In this document: positions 27,234 through 36,192 of the stretch, one piece after another
How positions within the stretch are numbered: the first letter of the stretch is position 1
How the letters are laid out: the number at the start of each line of letters is the position of its first letter
Assembly (NCBI GenBank): GCA_021203515.1
Contig: JAJQAY010000043.1
Span: 1 to 45,116, forward strand
Source: Bacteroides sp.
GTDB lineage: Bacteria; Bacteroidota; Bacteroidia; Bacteroidales; Bacteroidaceae
Direction of reading: 5' to 3'
DNA: 45,116 nt
Made by a program: the position numbers and the translations under genes
Notes under the pieces: generated by a model
The model's input: the letters and a program-made list of their open reading frames with translations, nothing else
Told to the model about the DNA's origin: nothing
The model's database searches: none

Positions 27234-28008
27234 TGGATATTCTTGCTTATCAACTTATAGATTTCCTGCATTTCCGGCTCATCTGCAAGCATTTGCAGAT
27301 GACTGTTGATGACATTCTCATCATAACGGACGGCAGGGCCGGTCTGTGCCAGACGCGGTTCCAGTTCATGCACCTTGCGGGCAGTCTCGTCTATCAAGGG
27401 CAGCATCACTTCGAAAGGAAGCTGATACTTCTTCAACAAGTCGGCAGCAAGGGCATACATATGATTGGTGAAATTGCAGGTAAACACGGCTGCCAGATGC
27501 AGGCTTTTCCGTTGCTCCGAAGTCGCCTCATACACCTTCTCGGACAGCGCGGAAGCTATCTCTTTCAGAAAGCAGGCATCTTCCGGCAAACGGCTTCCAC
27601 AAAAATCGGTATCTCCCGGAAGCTCACCGCCCGTTGCTTGCTGAATGTCTGCATGGGATAAAACACTCCATAACGTTCTGCATGTCCCTCCCAGATATTC
27701 ATCGGGATGCTGCCCGCCGTGTGCACCCACAAGGCATCCTCGCGTCCCGAAACGATTTCGGGCAATAGCTGCACAAAAGCCGAGTCCTTCAAAGAGACGA
27801 TATAGAGTTGCGCCTCGGCGGTGACAGCCGGCAAGTCGGTGGTATATTCCGCCTCAACCGCTTGTGCCAACGTCTGCGCCGACTCTTTCGTGCGACTATA
27901 GACCTGCACGATGCGAAATCCTTTATAATAAAGTGCCTTTGCCAGATTGGTTGCCAAGTTGCCGGCACCGATAAATACAACGAATGTATCTTCTATACTT
28001 CTTTTCAT
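27194..28008 (-). pseudogene. Rossmann-fold NAD(P)-binding DUF2520 protein, one-base frameshift
   Basis: The N-terminal part, from 28008, is a Rossmann domain (FVVFIGAGNLATNLAKAL...VYSRTKESAQTL) with SVKD-like LYIVSLKDSAF and VHTAGSIPMNIW. The C-terminal part, in another frame, is the helical DUF2520 dimerisation region (ALSEKVYEATSEQRKSLHLAAVF...HMYALAADLLKKY). The break is around 27588-27593 at GAA GCC GTT TGC, where an extra G would give VEA-GLPEDACFLKEIA. The joined protein is about 271 residues, normal for a family related to pyrroline-5-carboxylate reductase and prephenate-type dehydrogenases whose substrate is unknown. The stop of the membrane-protein gene precedes its ATG by one base. 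Its last few codons are made of the 22-bp repeat. Confidence 0.82.
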
Positions 28009-28009
28009 C

Positions 28010-28346
28010 CTATCTCGTTGAAATCAAATATAAGACACTGCCTATCACCAGTAAGGCTACGGGCAAAAGATAAGCGGACATCGTGCCGAGCAACGCGGTT
28101 ATCAGTCCGAAGTTCAGTACCAGCCACAGCCCTATCAACACCAGCCCCTACGGACTTATCACGTTTGAAGCAGAGAAAGATGACTGCCGTATAGAGCAAG
28201 AAATTATCCTTGTTCATCACCCAAGACAAGCCCAGTGAAGAAAAATGTATCAGTTTGTCTATCAGATAAAGCACACCGAATACAATCAGCGTGATGGCAG
28301 TAGCCCTGTATGCGTCTTTGTTATTGTTTGCTTTCGCCGCACTCAC
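28010..28346 (-). pseudogene. Small three-helix membrane protein, one-base frameshift
   Basis: The first frame gives ITLIVFGVLYLIDKLIHFSSLGL and LLYTAVIFLCFKRDKS, both membrane helices. In the G4 run (28145-28148, coding-strand GGGG) the frame turns into polar nonsense (GAGVDRAVAGTEL). Dropping one G instead reads LVLIGLWLVLNFGLI, then LLPVALLVIGSVLYLISTR and TAG at 28010-28012. The restored product is about 111 residues with three or four helices. I do not recognise a family. It lies 2 bp after the nitroreductase and one base before the DUF2520 gene, so all three are likely cotranscribed. Confidence 0.75.
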
Positions 28347-28348
28347 GG

Positions 28349-28885
28349 TTATTTTCCTCCATATTTGTTAAGGTGAATCTTTCCCCATTGCAGGTGTTCC
28401 TCGTTGAAAGGCTTGCGCTCCATCCCTTTATGTCCGATGGCAATGATACTAAGCACTTGCAGTTGCAAAGGAATGTCGAGAACCTCATGCACGTAGTCGC
28501 CGGAAGGTGCACCGGATGCAGCAAAACGTTCGCGAACCTGCACCCAGCAGCTACCCAGCCCCATATCTTCCGCTTGAAGTTGGAGATAGATGGAGGCAAT
28601 GGCAGTATCTTCTATCCATACATCGCTAGCCAGCGGGTCGGCCGTCACCACCACTGCCAATGCGGCATCGGCAATGAACTGCGAGGCCTGCTCCTTGCAG
28701 AAAGACAGTTCTTTCAGTTTTTCCTTATCGTCCACCACAATAAACTGCCAGCCGTTACTACGTTTGGAAGTGGGGGCCATCAGTGCCGCCTTCATAAGCG
28801 TTACGACTTGCTCCTGAGTCAATTCTTCTCCGGTAAACTTCCGCATACTGCGGCGGGCTTTTATCAATTCACTAAAACTTTCCAT
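28349..28885 (-). CDS. Nitroreductase-family FMN oxidoreductase
   Basis: 178 residues. SFSELIKARRSMRKFTGEEL is the classic N-terminal FMN-binding segment; MAPTSKRSNGWQFIVV, DTAIASIYLQLQAEDMGLGSCWVQV and VLSIIAIGHKG are the remaining family blocks. It uses NAD(P)H and FMN to reduce nitro, quinone or similar groups; the natural substrate is unknown. First gene of a tight three-gene set on the minus strand. Confidence 0.92.
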   Translation of the reverse strand: MESFSELIKARRSMRKFTGEELTQEQVVTLMKAALMAPTSKRSNGWQFIVVDDKEKLKELSFCKEQASQFIADAALAVVVTADPLASDVWIEDTAIASIYLQLQAEDMGLGSCWVQVRERFAASGAPSGDYVHEVLDIPLQLQVLSIIAIGHKGMERKPFNEEHLQWGKIHLNKYGGK

Positions 28886-29028
28886 ACATTATACTGTTTA
28901 GTAGTTAACTACTCCTTATTATATGGCAAAGATAATGCAAACCGAGAGGAGAATAAAATGAACTCATCCATTTTTATGCCGAAGCGCGCTTATCTTTACT
29001 TTTAAGGCAAAAATACAAGATTATTTTT

Positions 29029-29036
29029 TAAATTTG
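29029..29036 (+). promoter_or_regulatory. Possible -7 element directly before the acyltransferase gene
   Basis: TAAATTTG fits TAnnTTTG but ends only 5 bp before the ATG at 29042. If used, transcription would begin at or very near the start codon. Confidence 0.35.
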
Positions 29037-29041
29037 CAGCA

Positions 29042-30025
29042 ATGCCCTTGAAACTAACGACATATTACAGAGGGAGTCAGGTGCCCGAACTGCCGGGTAC
29101 CAATACTTACCACTCTACGGCACTGTTTCGCATCTACGAAGCGACTCCGGGATATACACCTCTGCTCATTGTGGCTTCTGAAGGCGGTGTTCCGGTAGCC
29201 AAGCTGCTTGCTGCCGTAAGGAAAAGCGTGCGCCTTTTCCCACCTGCCATCATCAAGCGATGCGAGATATACGGCACAGGAGAATACTTTGATGAAAAGG
29301 CAGACAAGGAAGCAATTTTCAGCGACATGCTGCAACGGCTGACGGATGAAGCTCTGCGGGATGCCGTTCTTATCGAGTTCCGCAACCTGGAGAATGCGAT
29401 GTTCGGCTATAAGACTTTCCGCGAAAACCATTACTTTGCCATCAACTGGCTACGTGTGCGCAACTCGCTGCACAGTGTAGAGAATGTGGAAGAGCGCTTC
29501 AGCCCTTCGCGCATCCGGCAAATCAAGAAGGGATTGAAGAACGGTGCGAGAGTGAGAGAGGCACATACCCCGGAAGAAATCAAGGCTTTTGCCCAAATGC
29601 TTCATAAGATTTACTCCGCCAAGATACGACGACACTTTCCCAGCATGGACTTCTTCCAACAACTGGAAAAACAGATGACCGAAAGCCAACAAAGCCGTAT
29701 TTTCATCGTGACCTATAAAGAAAAGATTATCGGCGGAAGCGCCTGCATCTACTCCGACGACAGTGCCTACCTGTGGTTCTCCGGTGGGATGCGTAAGACG
29801 TATACCCTGCAATATCCGGGCATCCTTGCCGTGTGGTATGCCATGCTCGACGCCAAGCGACGCGGTTATCAGCGTTTGGAGTTTATGGAGGTGGGGTTAC
29901 CTTTCCAGAAACACGGTTACCGGGAGTTTGTGCTCCGCTTCGGTGGAAAACAAATCAGCACCCGTCGCTGGTTCCGTTTACGTTGGGACTGGCTGAACCG
30001 GGTGCTGATGAAAATGTATGAATAG
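29042..30025 (+). CDS. GNAT/FemAB-like acyltransferase
   Basis: 327 residues with no signal peptide. There appear to be two GNAT-like halves, as in FemAB-type proteins: residues about 45-150 (LLIVASEGGVPVAKLLAAV, LIEFRNLENAMFGYKTF) and 160-310 (RFSPSRIRQIKKGLKNGARVREA, RIFIVTYKEKIIGGSACIY, GILAVWYAMLDAKRRGYQRLEFMEVG). Proteins of this layout transfer amino acids or acyl groups to cell-wall or lipid acceptors; the acceptor cannot be named. It converges on the BACON-GH13 gene with only 12 bp between stops. Confidence 0.72.
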   Translation: MPLKLTTYYRGSQVPELPGTNTYHSTALFRIYEATPGYTPLLIVASEGGVPVAKLLAAVRKSVRLFPPAIIKRCEIYGTGEYFDEKADKEAIFSDMLQRLTDEALRDAVLIEFRNLENAMFGYKTFRENHYFAINWLRVRNSLHSVENVEERFSPSRIRQIKKGLKNGARVREAHTPEEIKAFAQMLHKIYSAKIRRHFPSMDFFQQLEKQMTESQQSRIFIVTYKEKIIGGSACIYSDDSAYLWFSGGMRKTYTLQYPGILAVWYAMLDAKRRGYQRLEFMEVGLPFQKHGYREFVLRFGGKQISTRRWFRLRWDWLNRVLMKMYE

Positions 30026-30037
30026 TTACCTGGAGAA

Positions 30038-32626
30038 TCAGAAGTTCGTATAAACCGCATATCCGTGGGCAGGCACGCTTACTCTAGCACCTACCGCTTC
30101 ACTCTGTCCGGTGAAGTAGTTATTCCAATTGCCCGTTGTTGACGGAAAGGCTACGTCAACAGTTCCTTGGGTAAAATTGCCTACTACCACCAACTTCTCG
30201 CCCGTAATGCTTTCCACCAGGAGCGAACGCCCGTCATTCCAATCGGCGACACCGACTTTCCACTCCAGAAAAGCACTACCTGCAAAGAGTTCCGGATGGT
30301 CGTTGCGCAACTTTATCAGAGAGGCATAGACATCGTGCAATTTCTTACGGTCGGCCTGATCCAAGTATTCCCAATGAAGCGGTTTACGACCTGTACGCCC
30401 ATTTTCTTCTATGGAAACATCATAACCTTGTTCGCCAAACTGCCAAATCATCTTAGGTCCCGGCACCGTGAGGAAGAATGTGGTATTCAGCGCTAACTGG
30501 TTCATGCGGGCAGTGAGGTCAGTCTTCAACTCTCCTTCTCCCGATGCGATTTGCTTGTACCCCATACGTTCTTCATCGTGGCTCTCCATGAAACCCACCC
30601 AAGCCGGGGTCTTTTCATAAAGCTCACTGAATGAACTATTCACCGAACACCCCATAGCCGATTGGCAATAAGCTCCGTTCAAGTTACGCCACAGATGCAT
30701 ACCATCGGCAGCCAGTTCCTCCTCTTCCTTCACCTCGCAGAAGTGTTCCAAAATGACATAAACATCACTCTTTGTCTCCTTGATGGCAGCGTTATAATCT
30801 TTCAAGATGGCAATGCGGCTTGCATCATAATTGGACGCCGTACTTTCTGTGGACTTCTGCTGCGTAAAGCCCTTTGTGAGGTCAAAACGGAAGCCATCTA
30901 TCTTATATTCATTCAACAGGAACTGCAAATTACGCTTCACAAACTTACGCACGAGTTCACTCTCATGATTGAAATCATGGAATACACTATAAGGATGAGG
31001 GGCGTCAACATTGAAATAGGGATTATTACTGGCCGTCTTATCTCCGTCCAAATAGAGTTTTGCAAAAGGACTATTACCCGTAGCATGGTTATATACGACG
31101 TCGAAAATTACTGCTATACCGGCTTCATGGCAGGCATCGATGAATTGCTTATACATTGTTTTTGTACCATAAACCTTGTCCATCGCAAAGAAGAAGCAAG
31201 GGTTGTATCCCCAACTGTCATTACCGTCAAACTCCTGTACCGGCATTAGTTCTATAGCATTGACACCCATTGATTTCAAGTAAGGGAGCCTGCCTTGCGC
31301 CCCTGCGAGATCACCGGAAGCAGTGAAGTCGCGCAGGTGCAATTCATAAATCACCAACTGCTCGGGGTTCGTTATTTTGAAGTCGTTCACCTTCCAGTTA
31401 TAATTGTCTTTTTGTATCTTGAAGGTCGAAACAATTCCTCGTCCGCCTTCGGGATACGTCATGCTTTCATTATAGGTAGAAGCAGAAATATACTTATCAT
31501 TATCCGGGTCGAGTATCTTTTCGGTATAAGCATCCGCCAAGCGTATCACTTCGCTCGCCTTTGTGCCTACGTAATACTGGAAAGCATATTCTTTACTCGC
31601 ATCCAGCCCTTTCAGCGTAAGCCACCAACAGCCGGAAGTATCATCGCGATGCATCTGCGAATTCTCATCGTTGCTCAGTGTCCAGTCATTAAAATCGCCT
31701 ACTACATATGCAAAGTCCTTGTGATTTCCATTCTTATCCTTATCATAAAGCACCAGTGTCACCGTAGAGTTATCCACTATATTGATCCCCTCCACTACTC
31801 CACCAGGCAAAGCAGCCGTCTTTATTTCACCCGGCACAAAGCCTTCATATTTCGTGTCGGTCACCGGGATAAAGAAATCCTCATCCAGTCCTTTCTTGCT
31901 TCCATCTGCATTGCGAACTACTACACCCAGTAGGTTCACCGCTGTCTCTCCGCTGCCAAACCACTCTCGGATACTCGGGCTCAGTGTAATGCTCCAAATA
32001 TTAGTTTCGGATAAAGTCATCTTGCATTTATCCTTATTCTCTGTCCAGTCTGCCGGTACAAAATCCCAAGCACCTTCATTCACGACGCCGATATGAATAT
32101 ATACATCTCCATTATATCCGTAAAGGGCAGACTTCGTCCCTGCCTTGAAAGTAATGACTACGGGCTGGTCAGCATCCGGTTCTTCCGGGCTATAGCTGAA
32201 GCCTTCGGGCGTAGAAATAGATTTTACCGATTGTGTAATGAAAACTTCTTTACGCTGCGAACCCGACACAATAGTCAGTGTAGCTGAGCGTGGAGCACCT
32301 GTTTCATTCTCGCTGACCGATACGGTAATCGTGCCTGTACCGGCATTTCCTCCGGAAGGACTTATCTGGCACCACTTGCTGCTGTCCAGATTCTCCCCGC
32401 TGAGTGTGGCTGTCCACTCTTTCCCTGCTTCAAAGCTGATGCTTTGGTTGGAAGCCGCAGCAGCAAAATTAAAACCGTTATTGAAGATTGCTTCGCTCTC
32501 CGAAGTCGGCCTCAAGAACTCTTGCAGCTCCTCTTTGTTGTCGCTGCACGCCGCGAAAGCCAATACCAGACCGAGACATATTAAATGCCAATAAATAAAA
32601 ATCCTACGTTGATTCATGATTTTCAT
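30038..32626 (-). CDS. Secreted BACON-GH13 alpha-amylase-family lipoprotein
   Basis: 862 residues. The lipoprotein signal ends LVLAFAACSD. A BACON domain (about 45-125; ISFEAGKEWTATLSGEN, ATLTIVSGSQRKEVFITQ) is followed by a beta-sandwich of unknown binding type (about 135-270), a CBM48-like domain (YVVGDFNDWTLS, about 290-380), then the GH13 barrel and a C-terminal beta domain. Catalytic segments are VIFDVVYNHATG, GFRFDLTKGF (nucleophile Asp), YVILEHF (acid/base Glu) and ESHDEERM (third Asp). The pullulanase box YNWGYDP is replaced by DSWGYNPC. It should hydrolyse alpha-glucans at the cell surface. A LacI-type site sits at 32717-32732. Domain boundaries are estimates. Confidence 0.88.
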   Translation of the reverse strand: MKIMNQRRIFIYWHLICLGLVLAFAACSDNKEELQEFLRPTSESEAIFNNGFNFAAAASNQSISFEAGKEWTATLSGENLDSSKWCQISPSGGNAGTGTITVSVSENETGAPRSATLTIVSGSQRKEVFITQSVKSISTPEGFSYSPEEPDADQPVVITFKAGTKSALYGYNGDVYIHIGVVNEGAWDFVPADWTENKDKCKMTLSETNIWSITLSPSIREWFGSGETAVNLLGVVVRNADGSKKGLDEDFFIPVTDTKYEGFVPGEIKTAALPGGVVEGINIVDNSTVTLVLYDKDKNGNHKDFAYVVGDFNDWTLSNDENSQMHRDDTSGCWWLTLKGLDASKEYAFQYYVGTKASEVIRLADAYTEKILDPDNDKYISASTYNESMTYPEGGRGIVSTFKIQKDNYNWKVNDFKITNPEQLVIYELHLRDFTASGDLAGAQGRLPYLKSMGVNAIELMPVQEFDGNDSWGYNPCFFFAMDKVYGTKTMYKQFIDACHEAGIAVIFDVVYNHATGNSPFAKLYLDGDKTASNNPYFNVDAPHPYSVFHDFNHESELVRKFVKRNLQFLLNEYKIDGFRFDLTKGFTQQKSTESTASNYDASRIAILKDYNAAIKETKSDVYVILEHFCEVKEEEELAADGMHLWRNLNGAYCQSAMGCSVNSSFSELYEKTPAWVGFMESHDEERMGYKQIASGEGELKTDLTARMNQLALNTTFFLTVPGPKMIWQFGEQGYDVSIEENGRTGRKPLHWEYLDQADRKKLHDVYASLIKLRNDHPELFAGSAFLEWKVGVADWNDGRSLLVESITGEKLVVVGNFTQGTVDVAFPSTTGNWNNYFTGQSEAVGARVSVPAHGYAVYTNF

Positions 32627-32655
32627 ATTACTAAATTATTAAAGTTATCACTTCA

Positions 32656-32663
32656 TAAATGTA
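32656..32663 (-). promoter_or_regulatory. Candidate -7 element of the BACON-GH13 gene
   Basis: The minus strand reads TACATTTA, one base off TAnnTTTG. It is 30 bp before the ATG at 32626, and its upstream edge is 61.5 bp from the centre of the operator at 32717-32732. Confidence 0.4.
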
Positions 32664-32716
32664 ACCAGAAGAGAATGAATAAACTAACTATCAGTAAAGA
32701 AAGCGATGCTTGTCCT

Positions 32717-32732
32717 ACGAAAACGTTTGCAT
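32717..32732. promoter_or_regulatory. LacI-type operator upstream of the BACON-GH13 gene
   Basis: ACGAAAACGTTTGCAT shares the core with the sites at 40940-40955 and 42312-42327 and has the central CG step of LacI-family operators. One half (GTTTGCAT) is perfect and the other is degenerate. Confidence 0.65.
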
Positions 32733-32749
32733 GACAAAGAAAAATAACA

Positions 32750-32785
32750 AATAAGACTGCCCAAACGTTGTCAGACAGTCTTATT
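32750..32785 (-). terminator. Terminator of the damaged GH13 gene
   Basis: AATAAGACTG at 32750-32759 pairs with CAGTCTTATT at 32776-32785 around a 16-nt loop, and on the minus strand T-rich sequence follows. It lies 27 bp past the stop of the gene ending at 32812. Confidence 0.7.
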
Positions 32786-32811
32786 CCATATTAATTTAGA
32801 AGTTGAATTCT

Positions 32812-34900
32812 TTAATTGTCAGTAACCAAATCAGATGATTTCACCCAAATACTATAACTCCGGGCAGGAGCGCTCAATTCAACACGCCCGTCCGCTTGCA
32901 CGGTAACTCTTTCAGCCGTATTCAGGGTATTAACCAAAGTTTGGTTGGACCAATCTGTAAAACCTGCCGCATTAACTGTCACCCACATGGACTTAATATC
33001 CGTATCATGATTGTTCAAAACAATTATAGCTCCATCTTTCACACCATTCCCTTGTCTTCTTGCAATGTACAGGTTCTTAACATTCTCTGCCGGATACGGA
33101 TTTCCAGTTTCACTTAACACATTTATTACGCCTCCCAAATAGAGTTTACGTATTGATATTAGCTGTGCTATCGATTCTTTCAGCCATGCCGGAGCAGTCA
33201 CTGTATGCGAAGCATCACTTGAATCGTACTGAGTTACTCCGAAGAAATGTGGATAGAAAAGACAGGGACGACCTTCATGGGTCAATATATAAGCATATCC
33301 CAAATGATAATCTTTGGTCACCCATTTATCATGCTCTTTCCCGTATCATGATTATCAAGGAATGTGACAACCGATGTGCCCGGCAATGCGTTACCATTGC
33401 TATTCCTTACCATTCCGGCATGATTCAACCAGCTCATATTGAAATTGCCGTCTCCATTACACATTTCTGTCAATGTACTTTTAAGCGGAAAGTCAAAGGC
33501 GTTCACATAGGCACCTAAAGCTGCCACGTTATTAACCCAATCTTTGATGCGATAATCGGCTCCCCAATATTCACCAACAATAAACGGTTGTTTTCCATCG
33601 CGAAGCGGCAATCCATTCACCCAATCAGCTACAAACGCTTCTTGGAAACCACGGACAAAATCCAATCGGAACCCGTCAAAGCCAACCGTATTCATCAACC
33701 ATTTTCCCCAATCTCCCAAACGAGTTTGGACAGTTGCATCAAACGTATTCAAATCATTGCCGAAGAACTTCGTATTCGTAATTATCTCATCACTGCCGTA
33801 TCCTCCCAGCCAATCATTGCCATCAACCGGATGGAAATTATTATAATGCCAAGCATAGTTGACTTCACCTGCCCCAGTATGGTTCGGATATGAAATAAAT
33901 GTATTAGTATGCGCCTGCAACGTGTTAGTCGCAAGGTTTGTATCATTATGCCATATGGCTACCGGATAATACCCAAGCATACTTCCTGCATCTACCCACT
34001 GCATAGGCATTCCTTGTTCACGTCTTGCCGCCAAACGTATTTCAATATCATGTGTACTCGGCAGAGTGATTTTATACTCATCTATGTCAGACTGACTTTC
34101 GATATGCGCTCTCAATGTACGTCCCGAAGCCTGGAACACGTTATAACTTCCGTTTCCATTGTTCGGTTCGCTTTCCCATTCTCCATACGAAGTTATTTCA
34201 CTGCCATCCCAACGTATCATGACATCATATCCCCGTTCTGTAACCGAAGAAGTCCACGGCAAACAATATCCTTTAATCTGAATATAATAATCACCGGAAG
34301 TCGCATTCGGTATCACCCAACGTATCTCATTGGCAGGATAAGCCATATACTGTCCGCCATTTGCCTCACCGAAAACATAAGCCTTAACGGCCAGATTAAC
34401 CTCCTCATTGTCGTCATCCGAATAAATATGATTGAGCACCACATCAGAATAAACTTCGATTTTGGGAGACTGGTGCATCACGGCTATCATCTGTTCCAAT
34501 TCTGAACGACTACCAAATCGGGTTTTTACTGTACCTTTCTGATTATAGTTACCTAAATCATAATGATCGAATATACCATAACCGTTATCCACAATTCCTC
34601 AATTACCTTTTGCCGGAACAGGAGTCCATATTCCGGTGATGCCGGCAGCCTTCAATTCAGGAGCTTTGGTGCGCAGATTGTCCCACCAAGAGCCGTCCTT
34701 TCTAGCCTCATCGACAGGAACATCCCAATAAAATGCTTGCATCATCACATCGTTCAGAGGAGAAAGGTTCAAAGTATCAACGGCATTCAACGAAGCCGCC
34801 CGAGTAGAAGCCGGATATAGGGCAAAGTCCTTATCCGCATTACAACTTACAAAACTTAAAACAAAAAAAACAATGCTACAAAGCCTCTGAGAGTTTTCAT
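32812..34900 (-). pseudogene. Secreted GH13 alpha-amylase-like lipoprotein with three single-base lesions
   Basis: The intact protein would be about 696 residues. One T more in the T8 run (34863-34870) joins ATG 34900 ([11 protein letters not shown]...) to [12 protein letters not shown], a good lipoprotein signal. In-frame TGA at 34599-34601 stands where Trp is expected (PAKGN-W-GIVDNGYG). One A more at 33337-33339 joins LDNHDTGK to EHDKWVTKDYHLGY. GH13 motifs remain: [31 protein letters not shown] (nucleophile), FIVGEYWG (Glu) and FLDNHDTG (Asp). About 150 residues inserted after VVLNH look like a beta-sandwich, possibly carbohydrate-binding. Its sequence differs from B. thetaiotaomicron SusG. 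It follows the SusE-like gene by 158 bp and a terminator. Confidence 0.85.
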
Positions 34901-35008
34901 AGCTAAATTCATACATTCTTTCTTCATAAGCCATTCTATTTTGGTTTTATCAGTATATTTAAAAGCAATGTAAACAAGCCGTAGCCTTTTGTAGTCTCTT
35001 AAACCGAA

Positions 35009-35048
35009 AATAAAAATGAGAACTGCCTAAACAGTTCTCATTTTTATT
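35009..35048 (-). terminator. Intrinsic terminator after the SusE-like gene
   Basis: Perfect 17-bp inverted repeat (AATAAAAATGAGAACTG at 35009-35025 against 35032-35048) with a 6-nt loop. The AT-rich outer stem gives Us on either strand. It may attenuate transcription between the susCDE-like genes and the downstream GH13 genes. Confidence 0.85.
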
Positions 35049-35058
35049 ACGCTACAAT

Positions 35059-36177
35059 TTATTTACCAAAATCTTTTTCGCTTAACTCGTAAGTCATACT
35101 ACCGGTATTATTCATATTAACATAAACCCGGTATTTTCCAGCAGTAACTTCAATGTTGTTTCCATCAACCGTATCAAGTACTCCCGGTGCTGTTATAGAC
35201 CCCCAGCTTGAGCCCCAATCATTGTCTAAACGGAACTTGATTTCTCCAGCAGCAAATTCAACATCCGCCCAGAAACGTTGCTTGGCAGCATCAAATTGCA
35301 AATCGACTTCAGAGCCGCCCCAACCAGCTACTTGAGAGCCGGCATCACCAACAATACTTATTGCATCAAAAGACATATCTTTAGTCAACATCAACGTAGT
35401 CTTATCAAAACTCAAGTGATAGAAACGATGAGAAGAGTAACAACTTATATTGCCAGAGCTAGGAGAATTAATCAACTGGATAGAACCAGCCTCTGCTTCA
35501 GGAGCAGCAGCATTGCCGTCAACACCCCAGTTGCCATGGTCCCAATCAGCTGCATCTGATAACTTGAAACCGCCTTCCGCCTTTTCTCCGAAGTCAACCA
35601 AGCCTTGATATTTCACATCATCTTCTTCAAAGCAGAATAAGAATTGAGAATCACCATGACTCCAACCGCAATAATCACCAATAACCCAAATCTTCGGATA
35701 TTCTTTTTCACCGTCATAAGCAGAGATAGTAGAAGTTATCTGATTAGAGTAAACCACCATAGCGGTCTGTTTAGAAGACAAATCTTGTACAAAGGCCTTC
35801 ACACGGAAATAAACAACTGTCGGAGTTTCCGCTTCAACATCCCAACTCAATAACATGGAGTTCATCTTTTCTGCAGTCACCTCTAATCCTTTAGTAGCAT
35901 CATCAGCCGAAGCTAACTCCTTTGAATCTTTAAAATCCGGAGATAAAGATGCTTCCAAAGAATACAGAAGAGAAACATTCAATCCAAAATCTGCTGCCGT
36001 ATAACTGAATGTAGCAAAATCGGAAGTTGCCGCATCCAGGACATAAGCCTCACTAATTGCAGTCAATTTGCTTGCCACAGCATCCGCTTCATTAAAAACC
36101 GGATCTTTGTCTTCACTACAAGAGAATGTAATAAAGCCGAGCAAGAACATTAAAAGTGCTGAATATATTTTTTTCAT
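35059..36177 (-). CDS. SusE/SusF-like starch-binding surface lipoprotein
   Basis: 372 residues with a lipoprotein signal ending FITFSCSED. Residues about 25-150 are the SusE N-terminal domain (FSYTAADFGLNVSLLYSLEAS, LLSWDVEAETPTVVYFRVKAFV). Two carbohydrate-binding modules follow (about 160-265, IWVIGDYCGWSHGDSQFLF; and 275-370, ISIVGDAGSQVAGWGG then FRLDNDWGSSWGS). Each has aromatic residues typical of glycan contact. In the known Sus system SusE and SusF hold starch at the surface without catalysis. Two modules match SusE rather than SusF, which has three. It starts 15 bp after susD-like and shares the transcript. Confidence 0.85.
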   Translation of the reverse strand: MKKIYSALLMFLLGFITFSCSEDKDPVFNEADAVASKLTAISEAYVLDAATSDFATFSYTAADFGLNVSLLYSLEASLSPDFKDSKELASADDATKGLEVTAEKMNSMLLSWDVEAETPTVVYFRVKAFVQDLSSKQTAMVVYSNQITSTISAYDGEKEYPKIWVIGDYCGWSHGDSQFLFCFEEDDVKYQGLVDFGEKAEGGFKLSDAADWDHGNWGVDGNAAAPEAEAGSIQLINSPSSGNISCYSSHRFYHLSFDKTTLMLTKDMSFDAISIVGDAGSQVAGWGGSEVDLQFDAAKQRFWADVEFAAGEIKFRLDNDWGSSWGSITAPGVLDTVDGNNIEVTAGKYRVYVNMNNTGSMTYELSEKDFGK

Positions 36178-36192
36178 AACTAATACGATTTA

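Noticed and set aside
32761..32770. Fourth LacI-type operator (CCAAACGTTG)
   Set aside because: Only the inner core is symmetric and it lies in the loop of a terminator hairpin; the better site 40 bp away explains control of the same gene.
305..34601. Stop-codon reassignment or readthrough explaining the in-frame stops
   Set aside because: Both TAG and TGA are involved, and TAG and TGA also serve as normal stops in intact genes of the window (for example pepD ends in TAG, the TPR protein in TGA).
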